Assembly (NCBI RefSeq): GCF_900129505.1
Contig: NZ_LT670818.1
Location: 5,055,001-5,119,000, forward strand
Length of the DNA: 64,000 nucleotides
Direction: 5' to 3'
Origin: Bradyrhizobium erythrophlei
Lineage (GTDB): Bacteria; Pseudomonadota; Alphaproteobacteria; Rhizobiales; Xanthobacteraceae
Position 1 is the first letter of the stretch. Every line of letters starts with the position of its first letter. This document shows positions 26,343-36,050 of the stretch, one piece after another. The translations under genes and the position numbers were made by a program. The notes beneath the pieces are model-generated. The model searched no databases. It had not been told where the DNA came from and was given only the letters and a program-made list of their open reading frames with translations.

Positions 26343-27389
26343 GCTGATCGCAATTCAGCTACGTGGAGTGAAGAGGAGCTTCCGAGAAGTGCTGGTCCGG
26401 CGGAATGTCCGCTTGGGATTGGGCTGCGAAGCCCTACCTCTCCGCCATCGATTTCGGGCAGCGCAGAAGTCCCTCAGAAACGGGAGCATTCTCAAACGCT
26501 GGAAAAATGACGGTGGAGCACCACGGTGGAGTACCTGGCCGACCCAAATTGCCAACATTGAGACGTTGCTCAAAGTGGAATCACGTCTCACGTTCGTCCG
26601 GGTCTCGAGTCGGCGCGGCCGCCGGAGATCGCGGTGACAGGGCGGGAGACGCGCGGGGCGTACTGGCGGCAAGTTCGGGTCTCATTCAGGCAAGTCCCGC
26701 GACGGGCCGGTCGATGCAACACATCTGCAACATGATGAACCGAAGCTATTGAAATTGTTTAGCTGGAAAAGGTTTCCTAAACCGTAGGTCGGGTGTCTGC
26801 AGATCGCAACTGCCGACTATCGCTGCCCTCAAAAGAGCTGCGTTCGCGTCCTCATCGTAAGGGGCCGCTTATGGAAAGACTCACACAAGAAAGCCGCGAC
26901 GATGGATGATCTTGCACTCTATCACCACTATGGCGCTCGGGGGTGAGAGGGCTGTGCTCTCAAATCTCTGATTTTAGACGAGAATTTTGCAACCGTAACG
27001 AGAATCCCTCCCTCTCCGCCACCATAAAATGGCTTCGAGAAAGCCCCGTAGAATAAGGCCTTTCTGCACGCCCGGGTTTGCCGGTGTAGCCCCCGGGTGT
27101 AGCCCCAAGGGTGGCCGTAATCTGCCACGACGTAGGCTCCAGAGGCAATAGCTCTCCTCTGCAGATCGTCGAGGCCCGGGTTGAGGCAGGCCACGAAGCG
27201 TCGTTCTGAGGACCTCGCCAAGAGCTATTTTCCGAAGCCCGGCACGGACTGCGAAAGGGACGACCGCGGCTAAGGGCGCAGTCGCGCCGCGCGGAGATTC
27301 TCAAAGGCAGCTTTCAAAGCGGCCCTTCGACGTCAGCCAAGTGCTAACAGCGGAAAAGTCCGGGCTATTCGCTTTGTTATTTGCTTGTC
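26343..27389. other. Long region without recognisable gene
   Basis: About 1.05 kb. Short frames on both strands (for example minus 26928-27221) have no family features. No tRNA or strong terminator was recognised. It separates the decayed ALAS from a LysR fragment and probably represents degraded sequence. Confidence 0.5.
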
Positions 27390-27518
27390 GGCTATGCGAT
27401 CTACCCTCCGACGCGCCATCTCGCCGTCAAGGTACGTTTGTTCATCGATTTTCTCGTCGAGCGTTTCAGTGCGGGTCCCGAAGCAGCCATCGGCCGGTCA
27501 AGCACGATGGACGCTTAA
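27390..27518 (+). pseudogene. C-terminal remnant of a LysR-family regulator
   Basis: The frame reads GYAIYPPTRHLAVKVRLFID, then FLVERFSAGPE, ending at TAA 27516. This is the usual end of LysR proteins (a Tyr/Pro strand, R-H-L, then a VRxFIDFL helix). Only about 42 residues remain; nothing upstream continues the homology. It abuts the 3' end of the TetR gene on the opposite strand. Confidence 0.65.
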
Positions 27519-27529
27519 AACCGGCCAAA

Positions 27530-28237
27530 TCAAACTCTCGATTTCGCCGGCAGGATGCACCGGATGCCACTGAGAAAGGTCGTTACCTTAGCGTCGATGA
27601 TCGAGTTCACGTCCGCTTCCAGAGGCATCCCGTAGATGAACTGGCGAACACCCAAGTAGAAAATCGCCGCGTGAAGACCCCACACCATCTCAATTTCCAA
27701 AACGGTGATTGGAAGTTGGGCGATAGGAGGACGGCCGTATTCGGCTCGGATCTCTACGATCACCTTCTCAAAGACGCGTTCGCGTAACATTTTTAGGTAG
27801 CGGGCATTCAATCCAAGATCCTTGAGGCCCGCGAACATGAACAGGCGGATCCACTCATAAGTGAGGATTGCTTCCGCGTACTCGCGATAGAATTGGGTAA
27901 GCCTTGACTTCAATGGTTCGGCTCGGTCCGTGATCAGCTTTCCCCACGACGCCTTCCAGCGGCCGACGAAGACTTCCTGATAGACGCGCTCGATAAGCGC
28001 TTCCTTCGTGGGAAAGTATCGGTAGAGCAGGGGTTGGGTGATCCGCAGCCGCTTCGCGAGTTCGCGGGTTTGCCCTTCGAACCCGCATTCGGCGAAAAAC
28101 GCAACAGCTTCTCGCGTGATGATGGCCTCGCGTTGGGTCGGATCGAGTCGTGGTGGCCCTCTGGTTGCACTTCGCGGACGGGCTTTGGCGGATGGTTTCA
28201 CGACTGATTCTTCGGTTGGAGTGGACGCTTTCGGCAT
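27530..28237 (-). CDS. TetR-family repressor of the twin-hydroxylase operon
   Basis: 235 residues from ATG 28237. A basic leader (RPRSATRGPPRL) is followed by the TetR DNA-binding domain (REAVAFFAECGFEGQTRELA, then RITQPLLYRYFPTKEALIERVY) and a helical ligand domain. It is divergent from the operon starting at 28454, with two palindromic operators between. By analogy with TetR-type regulators it probably represses both itself and the operon until an operon substrate binds. An upstream extension to 28624 exists in frame but overlaps the operators and the next gene. Confidence 0.85.
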   Translation of the reverse strand: MPKASTPTEESVVKPSAKARPRSATRGPPRLDPTQREAIITREAVAFFAECGFEGQTRELAKRLRITQPLLYRYFPTKEALIERVYQEVFVGRWKASWGKLITDRAEPLKSRLTQFYREYAEAILTYEWIRLFMFAGLKDLGLNARYLKMLRERVFEKVIVEIRAEYGRPPIAQLPITVLEIEMVWGLHAAIFYLGVRQFIYGMPLEADVNSIIDAKVTTFLSGIRCILPAKSRV

Positions 28238-28335
28238 TTGTACATCCAATCGCCTAATTTTGCTCAATCGATCCAAGCAACGGATTTTGCCCCAAGAGAG
28301 GGCCTCGCTGTTGGAAAGGGGCAGTTCCCATACTG

Positions 28336-28355
28336 TATTTATCAATTGATAAATA
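28336..28355. promoter_or_regulatory. Perfect 20-bp palindromic operator (site 1)
   Basis: TATTTATCAATTGATAAATA, a perfect palindrome 99 bp upstream of the TetR start at 28237 and in the shared intergenic region. Likely binding site of the TetR protein. Confidence 0.75.
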
Positions 28356-28385
28356 ATCGTTGACTTAGCGCAATGACATTGCCAT

Positions 28386-28405
28386 AATTGATCAAGCGAT
28401 AAATA
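28386..28405. promoter_or_regulatory. Imperfect operator (site 2)
   Basis: AATTGATCAAGCGATAAATA matches site 1 at 15 of 20 positions with the same centre; the two centres are 50 bp apart. It is 49 bp upstream of the first operon gene (28454), so binding here would cover the operon promoter. Confidence 0.6.
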
Positions 28406-28453
28406 AGCGCGTCTCGAGCGGATTCGGCGAACAGCCGAAAGGGAGGAGAGCTC

Positions 28454-29704
28454 ATGAACAATGGTCGCGGGAAGGCGCGTACTGAGCCAAGGGCGGTGGT
28501 GATCGGCGGTTCGATGGCCGGCCTTTTCGCCGCACTGCTGTTGCGGCGGGCGGGGTGGCAGGTGGACGTGTATGAGCGCATCGGTGCGGAATTGGCCGGC
28601 CGAGGCGCAGGTATCGTTACCCATAGGGAACTATTCGATGTGTTGGCCAGGGCCGGCATCGATACCGCAGCGGCGGCCCTAGGGGTCAGCGTGCCCGGTC
28701 GGCGCGTATTGGACCGCGATGGGCGGGTCGCGGGCGAACTCGCGCTGCCGCAGGTTCTCACGTCATGGGGCCGCCTGTACGGTATGTTGAAGGAGGCGAT
28801 TCCGGCCAATTGCTATCACCACGGCCAGAACCTCGTCGAAGTGACGGAACATAGCGATCGGGTTGTCGCGCGGTTCGCCGATGGCACGCAGGCATCCGGA
28901 GATCTGCTGATAGGCGCAGATGGAATCTTCTCCACGGTGCGGGCGCAGTGCGCGCCCAATGTTCGCCCTGTCTATGCCGGATACGTCGCGTGGCGCGGGC
29001 TTGTCAACGAGCAGGACCTGTCGCCGCGGGTACGCGCCGAACTATGCGATTGGTTCGCCTTCAGCTTGCCGCCCGGCGAGCAGATGCTCGGCTATCCCGT
29101 TGCCGGGGCCAACGAAGAAACGGGCGTTGGTCAGCGCCGATTTAATTTCGTATGGTACCGCCCCGCCGATGCCGATCATCGGTTGGCTGACATGCTTACC
29201 GACATGGACGGCGTCCGACACGAACTGTCGATCCCCCCGACAAAGATTCGAGCCGAGATATTCGCAGTAATGCGTCGCGATGCAGAGCGATTGCTCGCGC
29301 CCCAGTTCGCTGAGGTCGTTCGGCTGACGTCGCAACCGTTCATACAGGCGATCCTCGACCTCGATACGCCGCGTATGGTGTTCGGAGCGAGGACGGTGAT
29401 CCTCGGGGATGCCGCTTTCGTGGCAAGACCTCATGTTGGCATGGGAGTGACCAAGGCCGCGGCCGATACGATGGCATTGGTCGATGCATTGCAGACACAT
29501 CCGACCAATCTGCAGGCTGCGCTCGCACAGTTCGAGTCGGCGCGAATTCCTTTCGGGGCCGCCGTCGTCAGGCGCGCCCGCCACCTCGGCTCATACATGC
29601 AGGCGCAGATCGCCACTCCCGAAGAACGGGCGACGGCAGAACGGCATCGCATCCCTGAGGCCGTGATGGCCGAAACGGCCGTAGCAACCGGAATCGCCGC
29701 CTAA
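28454..29704 (+). CDS. FAD-dependent aromatic hydroxylase (2,6-dihydroxypyridine 3-monooxygenase-like)
   Basis: 416 residues, AGGGAGGAG ribosome site. FAD dinucleotide motif [18 protein letters not shown] (about 18-35) with [16 protein letters not shown], a DG-type motif [13 protein letters not shown], and the GD motif [19 protein letters not shown]. The GRGAGI pattern and ARPHVGMGV stretch are those of the hydroxylases related to 2,6-dihydroxypyridine 3-hydroxylase. These insert one oxygen into an electron-rich ring using NAD(P)H and O2. First gene of the TetR-controlled operon; a paralogue is the last gene (32236). Actual substrate unknown. Confidence 0.8.
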   Translation: MNNGRGKARTEPRAVVIGGSMAGLFAALLLRRAGWQVDVYERIGAELAGRGAGIVTHRELFDVLARAGIDTAAAALGVSVPGRRVLDRDGRVAGELALPQVLTSWGRLYGMLKEAIPANCYHHGQNLVEVTEHSDRVVARFADGTQASGDLLIGADGIFSTVRAQCAPNVRPVYAGYVAWRGLVNEQDLSPRVRAELCDWFAFSLPPGEQMLGYPVAGANEETGVGQRRFNFVWYRPADADHRLADMLTDMDGVRHELSIPPTKIRAEIFAVMRRDAERLLAPQFAEVVRLTSQPFIQAILDLDTPRMVFGARTVILGDAAFVARPHVGMGVTKAAADTMALVDALQTHPTNLQAALAQFESARIPFGAAVVRRARHLGSYMQAQIATPEERATAERHRIPEAVMAETAVATGIAA

Positions 29705-29733
29705 GCGGCCTAAGCAGAGAGGGAGGTACACCA

Positions 29734-30033
29734 ATGGACCCGCTACAGATCCAAGATCTTCCTGCGTTCAGGCAACTTGCGAACGAGCGCACACGCTTCG
29801 GCGCCGGCATGTCGATCGGCATGGCTGCTGCCTACTTCAGCTACATCCTCACCATCGCGTTCTGGCCGCGATTGCTCGGACTTCCGCTGTGGAACGGAAC
29901 GGTCATCACCTGGGGATTTCTGATCGGCGTAGGACTCATCGCGCTTGGGTTCGTGCTGACAGCCGTCTACGTCGGGCGGGCGAACTCCCGCTTCGATCAT
30001 CTCAGCCAACGTCTTCTGGAGGAAGTACAATGA
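29734..30033 (+). CDS. DUF485 membrane protein (YjcH-like)
   Basis: 99 residues with AGGGAGG upstream. Two membrane segments (about 29-50 and 60-85) and the family-type start ([12 protein letters not shown]). DUF485 proteins are the small partners of ActP-type acetate symporters; here the stop overlaps the symporter start (ATGA), which supports co-translation and a two-component carrier. Confidence 0.85.
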   Translation: MDPLQIQDLPAFRQLANERTRFGAGMSIGMAAAYFSYILTIAFWPRLLGLPLWNGTVITWGFLIGVGLIALGFVLTAVYVGRANSRFDHLSQRLLEEVQ

Positions 30034-31688
30034 TCTCGCGACAGACTTGCGGTCCACTGCTCGCAACCGCGTTCGCCATTCTTTCTGATCCGGCGAGAGC
30101 GGATGCACTGACGTCCGCACTCGGTACGAGGCAGTCGTTGAACGTCACGGCGATCATTATGTTCCTGGGCTTCGTCGTCGTCAGCCTTGGCGTGACTTTT
30201 TGGGCCGCGAGGCAAGGTACGAGTACGGCAAAGGATTTTTATGCCGCGGGAGGCGGTCTTAAGGGATTCCAGAACGGGCTCGCGATTGCCGGCGACTACA
30301 CTTCGGCCGCGACTTTCCTGGGGGTTACTGCGCTCGTCTACACTTCGGGCTATGACGGCATGATTTATGCCATCGGCTTCCTAGTCGGCTTCCCAATGAT
30401 CCTGTTCCTGATCGCGGAGCCGCTTCGCAATCTCGGCCGCTATACCTTTGCCGACGTGGTGGCCTATCGATTGTCCGAAGTCCCCGTTAGGGCGATTGCG
30501 GGAGTAAATACCCTGGTGATCGTCGTCTTCTACTTGATCGCCCAGATGGTGGGCGCAGGGAAGCTCATCCAGTTGTTATTCGGGCTGCCGTATGTCTATG
30601 CGGTCGGCATCGTGGGCGGGCTGATGATGGTGTACGTGACGTTCGGAGGCATGCTCGCCACGACGTGGGTGCAGATCATCAAGGCTGTACTCCTCATGTC
30701 TGGCTCTGCCCTGATGTCGTTCCTGATTCTATGGCATTTCGGGTTCAGCCTTGAGGCGCTGTTTCGGGAGGCGGTGACGTTGCACCCGAAAGCTGCTGCG
30801 ATCATGGCGCCGGGCGGTCTCGTTAAGGATCCGATATCGGCGATGTCGCTTGGGCTTGCCCTGATTTTCGGCACCGCCGGGCTTCCGCACATACTCATGC
30901 GCTTCTTCACAGTGCGCAACGCGCGCGACGCCCGCACATCAGTGCTGGTCGCGACCGGATTCATATCAGTGTTCTACAGTCTGCTGTTCGTTCTCGGCTT
31001 CGGCGCCATTGCGCTGGTCTCGGCGAATCCTCAGTTCAGTGATGCTGGGGGTGGGCTGATAGGGGGCGTCAACATGGTTGCCTTGCACCTGGCAGATGCG
31101 GTCGGCGGGTCACTCCTGCTCGGATTTATCTCGGCAGTCGCGTTTGCGACTATTCTTGCCGTCGTATCCGGCTTGACGCTCGCCGGTGCATCCGCTGCCA
31201 GCCACGATCTCTACGCCCGAGTGATCCGCAGAGGTCGTGCGAGCGAGCGCGAGGAAGTGCTCGTGTCGAAGGCTGCCGTCGTTGCGATCAGCCTTCTCGC
31301 GATGGGTCTCGGCGTCGTGTTCGAGAACCAGAATATCGCATTCATGGTCGGACTGGTGTTTGCAATCGCAGCGAGCGCCAACTTTCCTGTCATCCTCCTG
31401 TCGATCGTGTGGCCGGATCTGACGACCAGGGGAGCAGTAAGTGGATCGCTCGCAGGTTTGCTCAGTTCGGTGGGCCTCGTCGCTCTCAGTCCCGGAGTGT
31501 GGACAGCGACCCTCAAGTTTGGGCCTGCGCCATTTCCCTACGACAATCCGGCGCTGGTCTCCGTGCCGCTCGCGTTCGCGGTGTCTTGGGCCGTGTCGGT
31601 GCTGGATCGCAGCACCGCTGCCGCGGTAGTCCGCGCATCATTCGGTGCGCAGCATGTTCGCGCACAGACCGGACTGGGTATCGAATAG
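30030..31688 (+). CDS. ActP-like sodium:solute symporter (SSS family)
   Basis: 552 residues from ATG 30030, overlapping the DUF485 gene by 4 bp. About 13 hydrophobic segments; landmarks [37 protein letters not shown] and [20 protein letters not shown] are the SSS/ActP signature. ActP carries acetate and other short carboxylates with sodium or protons. In this operon it likely imports the carboxylate substrate of the two hydroxylases. A longer reading from 29889 in the same frame overlaps the DUF485 gene and is rejected. Confidence 0.85.
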   Translation: MISRQTCGPLLATAFAILSDPARADALTSALGTRQSLNVTAIIMFLGFVVVSLGVTFWAARQGTSTAKDFYAAGGGLKGFQNGLAIAGDYTSAATFLGVTALVYTSGYDGMIYAIGFLVGFPMILFLIAEPLRNLGRYTFADVVAYRLSEVPVRAIAGVNTLVIVVFYLIAQMVGAGKLIQLLFGLPYVYAVGIVGGLMMVYVTFGGMLATTWVQIIKAVLLMSGSALMSFLILWHFGFSLEALFREAVTLHPKAAAIMAPGGLVKDPISAMSLGLALIFGTAGLPHILMRFFTVRNARDARTSVLVATGFISVFYSLLFVLGFGAIALVSANPQFSDAGGGLIGGVNMVALHLADAVGGSLLLGFISAVAFATILAVVSGLTLAGASAASHDLYARVIRRGRASEREEVLVSKAAVVAISLLAMGLGVVFENQNIAFMVGLVFAIAASANFPVILLSIVWPDLTTRGAVSGSLAGLLSSVGLVALSPGVWTATLKFGPAPFPYDNPALVSVPLAFAVSWAVSVLDRSTAAAVVRASFGAQHVRAQTGLGIE

Positions 31689-31725
31689 AGCCATCAATGG
31701 ACAACTTAGAACAAGGAGAACGGTG

Positions 31726-32178
31726 ATGACCGCTATTGCGATCGAGAAGGCCGCGTCGGCCTGGCCCAACACCATTCGCAAGGAGTTCGAGGCAAATCAA
31801 CTCAATGGTCACGTCGGCACTCGGCTCTTGTCCGAAACCGATCGCGTGCGCGTCTGGGAAATTCGGCTCGCTCCGGGTGAGCGGATCGGATTTCATCGGC
31901 ACGTGCTCGACTATTTCTGGACTGCCGTCACCCCTGGCCGGGCCCGGTCGCATACGCAGGATGGCTCCGTTATCGAGGCGACCTACGCGGCGGGCGACAC
32001 GCGTCACTTCGTGTATGGCGCAGGTGAATACAAGATCCATGATCTTGAAAACGTCGGTGATACCGATTTGTGGTTCACCACTGTCGAGTTTATCGACAGT
32101 GCGAACGAGCCGTTGGAAATTAACGCCGTCACCGATCCCCGGTCAGATTCTCAGCCTGCCGGGACGCGGCGCATGTAA
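31726..32178 (+). CDS. Cupin-fold protein
   Basis: 150 residues from ATG 31726 after AAGGAGAA. A single cupin barrel: IRLAPGERIGFHRHVLDYFW (about 46-65) gives the first metal-site motif and EYKIHDLENVGDTDLWFTTV the second strand pair. It could be a ring-cleaving or isomerising enzyme acting on hydroxylase products, or a small-molecule sensor. It lies between the symporter and the second hydroxylase in the same operon. Confidence 0.7.
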   Translation: MTAIAIEKAASAWPNTIRKEFEANQLNGHVGTRLLSETDRVRVWEIRLAPGERIGFHRHVLDYFWTAVTPGRARSHTQDGSVIEATYAAGDTRHFVYGAGEYKIHDLENVGDTDLWFTTVEFIDSANEPLEINAVTDPRSDSQPAGTRRM

Positions 32179-32235
32179 ACGTCCCGCTTTCTGCCAAAAC
32201 GAAACTCGGCTTCACTGAATAGGCAGTTCGCTCCA

Positions 32236-33360
32236 ATGCACTCCCTCAAAATCGCAATTGCAGGTGGCTCGCTCGGCGGCCTCTTCGCGGCAGCCCTGCT
32301 TCACGCCGCAGGCCACGAGGTGACGGTCTTCGAGCGGTCGAAGCACGGTTTGGAAGGCCGTGGCGCGGGTCTCGTCGGCCAGCGTGAGATATTTGCGATC
32401 CTGAGAGCCGTTGGTTGCGAGCATGTCGCGCGAATTGGTGTCGTCGCACGCGAGCGAATTTTTCTCGACCAGGGCGGTCAGATCGTTGAGCGTCATGAAA
32501 CGCCCCAGATGCAAATCTCATGGGACATCTTGTTCCGAAGCTTCCGTGAGCGACTTCCGGACCGAAACTATCTGCAGGGGCGGGAGGTCGTGTCTGCCAG
32601 CGAGCATGGCGGCGCGGCCTATTTGACGTTTTCGGACGGCATTACCGTAGAGGCCGACCTCGTGATTGGCGTCGACGGAGTCGGGTCGATTGTGCGCAGG
32701 GCAGTCGCAGGTGATGCTGCTGCGCCGGTATACGCGGGATACGCGGCGTGGCGCGGTCTTTACCCGGAGGTCGACTTGCCGAATTCAGCGGCAGAAACGC
32801 TGCGCGAGCGCTTTGCATTCTTCAATATGCATCGGTCCCACATACTTGGATACCTGGTTGCCGGTCCCGATGGCTCTCTTGAGGCAGGCCGTCGTCGATA
32901 CAATTGGGTTTGGTATCGGACACTGTCGGATGCGGATGGCTCGCTCGCGCGCGAGTTAACTGACGCCTCCGGACATGTCCATCAGTACTCGCTCCCAGCA
33001 GGTGCTATGCCGGACGCGGCGCGCGACGATCTCGTCAGGGTTGCCGAACAAACTCTTCCACCGCAATTTGCCACTGCCGTCTCTGCTGAAAGATCACCTT
33101 TCATCCAGGCCATATTCGACTATGCCGCGCCGATAATGGTGACCACGCGCATTGCATTGCTTGGCGATGCCGCCTTCGTGGTTCGCCCCCACACGGCGAT
33201 GGGGGTTTCCAAGGCAGCGGGCGACGCGCTTGCGCTGAGCTATGCGCTTGCTCAGGCGGACGACCTCGCTACTGCGCTTGCCGCGTATGATGCGACCCGG
33301 CGGTCGGCAGGCAACGAGATCGCAGCGTATGGACGCCGACTCGGGGCGTCATTCATCTAA
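32236..33360 (+). CDS. Second FAD-dependent aromatic hydroxylase of the operon
   Basis: 374 residues from ATG 32236. FAD motif AGGSLGGLFAAALLHAAGHE (about 9-28), FERSKHGLEGRGAGLV, VIGVDGVGSIVRRAV and LGDAAFVVRPHTAMGVSKAA. It is a paralogue of the operon's first gene, sharing the GRGAG and RPH-xMGV features, but clearly diverged, suggesting two successive hydroxylations or two related substrates. Cytoplasmic, NAD(P)H- and O2-dependent by family. Last gene of the operon. Confidence 0.8.
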   Translation: MHSLKIAIAGGSLGGLFAAALLHAAGHEVTVFERSKHGLEGRGAGLVGQREIFAILRAVGCEHVARIGVVARERIFLDQGGQIVERHETPQMQISWDILFRSFRERLPDRNYLQGREVVSASEHGGAAYLTFSDGITVEADLVIGVDGVGSIVRRAVAGDAAAPVYAGYAAWRGLYPEVDLPNSAAETLRERFAFFNMHRSHILGYLVAGPDGSLEAGRRRYNWVWYRTLSDADGSLARELTDASGHVHQYSLPAGAMPDAARDDLVRVAEQTLPPQFATAVSAERSPFIQAIFDYAAPIMVTTRIALLGDAAFVVRPHTAMGVSKAAGDALALSYALAQADDLATALAAYDATRRSAGNEIAAYGRRLGASFI

Positions 33361-33528
33361 GTTTCCCGTTGGAAGGTCGGCGTCGCCTACTCCGCGGACG
33401 ACCGCTTCTGGCGCAAAGCGGCCGTTCGTCGACCACTCGAGCTTCGTGGCTTTTGACGTTCCGAGTTATGGTAACGGCGCCGGCGCGCCAGTTCAGAAGA
33501 ACAGCGATAAACGTCCGCTGCGGAGACG

Positions 33529-34023
33529 TTACTCAACGATGGGCGGCCCAACAATGCCTGATCCGAATGGTTCGACTACAGTAGATAGCTCTTCCAGAGA
33601 CAAGCCGACAAGCTTGGGGTAAAGCTCTTCTACTCCACCTGGTGAAAAGAAGGTCGACATGCGGATCGGAGAGTTCGAACGATTCCTCCACGCGTGATGT
33701 GCGCCTGCTGGAATAACCACAATTGAGCCGACGGAGGCATTGAAAACGTCGCCGTCGATGCTGAAGGTCACCGTCCCTTCAAGGATGTGAAAAATTTCAT
33801 CTTCCGCATGGAAGTGCATAGGTGTTGCTGTGCCTGGCGCCGCGATATTTTCCATAATTGCATAGCGGCCATTTACCTGTGTTCCGTGAACCCGAATACA
33901 CAATTGTTCTCCGGGGATTGCCTCAAACCATTTGATGCCGTCATGGTGACTGACAATAGCTGCACTGTGTTCGGGTGCATTATCAGATCCAAACTCCGTA
34001 CCGAACTTGTGGGGATCATTCAT
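33529..34023 (-). CDS. Cupin domain protein, copy 1
   Basis: 164 residues from ATG 34023 (GGGAAAG upstream). The cupin metal motif is TPMHFHAEDEIFHILEG (about 87-103) with the second motif IPAGAHHAWRN, so the His/Glu ligands of a metal cupin are present. Function unknown; such single-domain cupins include dioxygenases and isomerases. A near-identical copy sits at 44348-44821, lacking 7 residues near the N-terminus (TEFGSDN). Direct repeat orientation. Confidence 0.8.
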   Translation of the reverse strand: MNDPHKFGTEFGSDNAPEHSAAIVSHHDGIKWFEAIPGEQLCIRVHGTQVNGRYAIMENIAAPGTATPMHFHAEDEIFHILEGTVTFSIDGDVFNASVGSIVVIPAGAHHAWRNRSNSPIRMSTFFSPGGVEELYPKLVGLSLEELSTVVEPFGSGIVGPPIVE

Positions 34024-34051
34024 CGATTTTCTTTCCCTTTAGGAGTGAACT

Positions 34052-35488
34052 CTACGCGCGCGAGGCCGGCGCAGCGCTTCTTGCCTGCCTGTGAAGGCGT
34101 GCGAGTTGCTCCACGGCGGCAGGATTCTGATCCGGCGGCAGCGGGATTGCGGAACTGAAGGCGTTGCCGGGATCGTAGCGCCGCTTGACCATGGCCAGCC
34201 GTTCGGCGTTGGGACCAAAGCTTGCGGCCGCGCGGTCCGCCTCGCGCGCGCCCAGCAGATTCGGATATCCGCCGGGAAAGGCGATCCGCTTGAAAGTCTG
34301 CCGCGTGTCGCGGACCCAGTGCCGATGCCGGCGCTCTTCCAGCCGGTCCGACCGGTCGGGGAACGAGGCGAGGATTTCGATCAGCATGTGGTCGCGACGA
34401 AGGCCGAACGCCGTCGCCTCCACCGGCACGCGGGAGGCCGCGCCTCTGAATTCGTGGGTCAAGATCGCGCACCCGGCCGATACGGCTTTGGCCATGGCCT
34501 CGACGAGGATTTCGGCGGCGTCCTCATTGAGCACCGGAAGCGAACAGGTTTCCATGAAGACCCGCTGCCCGTTCACGATAAAGGGATCGAAGACCGAGAG
34601 CGAAGCTCCGTAGCGGACCGCGTCCACGCTGTTGTCGAGCAGCGTCCCAAGCTTGAGCAAGGGAGCGATATGCGCGTCGCCGCCGCCTTGCCGACCCGAC
34701 CATGTCGGCACCAGAAGGATCACCGGCGCGCCGTCCGGCCCGGCGACCGCGCAGACCTGGACGGTCAACTCATCGGGCAGGGAAGGCGCTATCTCGGCAA
34801 ACCGCCGCAAAACCGTCCTGGCTTCAGAGAAAGGATAGACCAGCACGCCCGAGACGACGTTGGGCAGCTCGTGCAGGCGAATGCGCATCTCCGCCACCAC
34901 GCCAAAATTTCCGCCGCCGCCACGCAGGGCCCAGAACAGATCCTCTTCGTTGCCCGGCTCCGCGGTGACGATACGCCCGTCCGCCAGAACAATGTCGGCG
35001 GCGATCAGGTTGTCGAGCGCAAGACCGAAGCGGCCGATCAATGGCCCATAGCCGCCGCCCAAGGTGAGCCCGGCCATGCCGACCGCGCTGCATGAACCGG
35101 TCACGGCGGCAAGCCCAAGCGGATCGGTCGCCGTGAGGACATCGACGGCGCGGGCACCTCCCGAAATGCGCGCACTGCGCCGGTCGGGGCTGACATGCAC
35201 ATCCCTCATGCCGCGGAGATCGAGCACAAGTCCGTCGCACAAAGCGCGGCCGGCCCAGTCGTGTCCACCGCCGCGCACCGACAACGCGAGACCGGCGGAA
35301 CGCGCGGCGGCGATGGCGAGCCGGATGTCCGCCATCGTGCGGCAATGAACGACCATGCGCGGCATCAGGCCGACCGGTTTGGCCCAGATCGCCGTCGCGG
35401 CGGCGTAACGGTCGTCGCCCGGCCTCGACGTGCGACCGGGGAGTTGTCCGCCAAGTCCTCGCAGTGTGCTTTCGATCAGATCAGTCAT
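34052..35488 (-). CDS. FAD-linked oxidase, berberine-bridge-enzyme type
   Basis: 478 residues from ATG 35488. PP-loop FAD domain with RGGGHDWAGRALCDGLVLDL; His76 is the expected covalent FAD attachment. The second covalent Cys of bicovalent members is absent (GGGYGPLIGRFGLALDNL has Phe there). C-terminal BBE motif KRRYDPGNAFSSAIPLPP. These enzymes oxidise sugars, alcohols or amines to produce hydrogen peroxide or use other acceptors. Its start overlaps the stop of the upstream chimeric frame (TAATG), placing it under operator A of the TetR-linked set. Confidence 0.85.
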   Translation of the reverse strand: MTDLIESTLRGLGGQLPGRTSRPGDDRYAAATAIWAKPVGLMPRMVVHCRTMADIRLAIAAARSAGLALSVRGGGHDWAGRALCDGLVLDLRGMRDVHVSPDRRSARISGGARAVDVLTATDPLGLAAVTGSCSAVGMAGLTLGGGYGPLIGRFGLALDNLIAADIVLADGRIVTAEPGNEEDLFWALRGGGGNFGVVAEMRIRLHELPNVVSGVLVYPFSEARTVLRRFAEIAPSLPDELTVQVCAVAGPDGAPVILLVPTWSGRQGGGDAHIAPLLKLGTLLDNSVDAVRYGASLSVFDPFIVNGQRVFMETCSLPVLNEDAAEILVEAMAKAVSAGCAILTHEFRGAASRVPVEATAFGLRRDHMLIEILASFPDRSDRLEERRHRHWVRDTRQTFKRIAFPGGYPNLLGAREADRAAASFGPNAERLAMVKRRYDPGNAFSSAIPLPPDQNPAAVEQLARLHRQARSAAPASRA

Positions 35489-35964
35489 TATCTTCCGAGC
35501 TCCTCTGTCTCGTTTGGTTGAAATGCCCCCTCCTGTTGCGCGGCAAACGACGACTTGCCGGGTAAGGCACAACCGGTCGTGGCCGGCTGGCTATTCGATC
35601 TGGCTTCAGGCCGACCGACTGCGAGCGAGTGACCGTGCCGCAGCATGACTTCGGCGGCATGCAGCACGTGTGCGGCATCAAAAGCCGCGGCCGGGCTATT
35701 GCAGGTCACAGCGATCACGACCCTGACGAGCAAATGAATAGACCAGCGCACGGCGGCCCGCGCGGAGCTGCCGCCTTTCAAGGCGGTAATGAAACAGGAG
35801 GCGCGTGGCTCGGCGGCTGCCGCCGGCACGCCGGACAAATATGTCGACAATTGAAAAATCTCCGCACGCTGTCCGCAAGCCGGCGAATTCCAGGCGTCCT
35901 CCGCCATGCGGGCCTTCTGGGCGGCGGACTCGCGGGTGAAAGGGGGAAGCGGCGGACGAGACAT
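35488..35964 (-). pseudogene. Chimeric frame: DUF1348 5' end fused to unrelated tail
   Basis: 158 residues from ATG 35964 (GAGAAGGAG upstream). The first 27 residues ([24 protein letters not shown]) duplicate the start of the DUF1348 protein at 37916; the homology then breaks and the rest (from [10 protein letters not shown]) is not recognised. Despite this the frame stays open to a TAATG overlap with the oxidase gene, so it could act as a translated leader coupling operator A to the oxidase. Called a pseudogene because the DUF1348 core is absent. Confidence 0.5.
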
Positions 35965-36050
35965 GCAACGGCTCCTTCTCCATTTGTACCGATAGGTACA
36001 TCGTGTACCAATCAGTACAAAGCACGTCAAGCCCAAATTTCAGCTGGGGG
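35870..36050. repeat. Inverted duplicate of 37820-38010 (promoter plus gene start)
   Basis: The complement of this segment matches 37820-38010: GCTGAAATTTGGGCTTGACG, the tandem operators, the ribosome site and the first 27 codons of the DUF1348 gene. It flanks the GlnD-like gene, whose stop (36027) lies inside the repeat. Boundaries judged by eye. Confidence 0.75.
35985..36019 (-). promoter_or_regulatory. Operator A: tandem TGTACYNNNNRGTACA sites and promoter
   Basis: Two sites, TGTACCGATAGGTACA (35985-36000) and TGTACCAATCAGTACA (36004-36019), centres 19 bp apart. Reading toward 35964, TTGACG (complement of 36025-36030) lies just upstream as a likely -35. Same layout as operators B and C. 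Confidence 0.7.

Noticed and set aside
26343..26639. C-terminal extension of the ALAS frame
   Set aside because: It follows the second frameshift; the true end (LAAE stop at 26342) is in another frame, so the extension is spurious.
26765..26815. tRNA-like T-arm pattern (CCTAAACCGTAGGTCGGGTG)
   Set aside because: The T loop is not TTCGAAT and no acceptor or CCA end follows; not a tRNA.
26928..27221. 97-codon minus-strand frame
   Set aside because: Coding-like stretches but no family, ribosome site or neighbour support.
34091..35095. 334-codon plus-strand frame
   Set aside because: Antisense of the BBE-type oxidase; no recognisable features.
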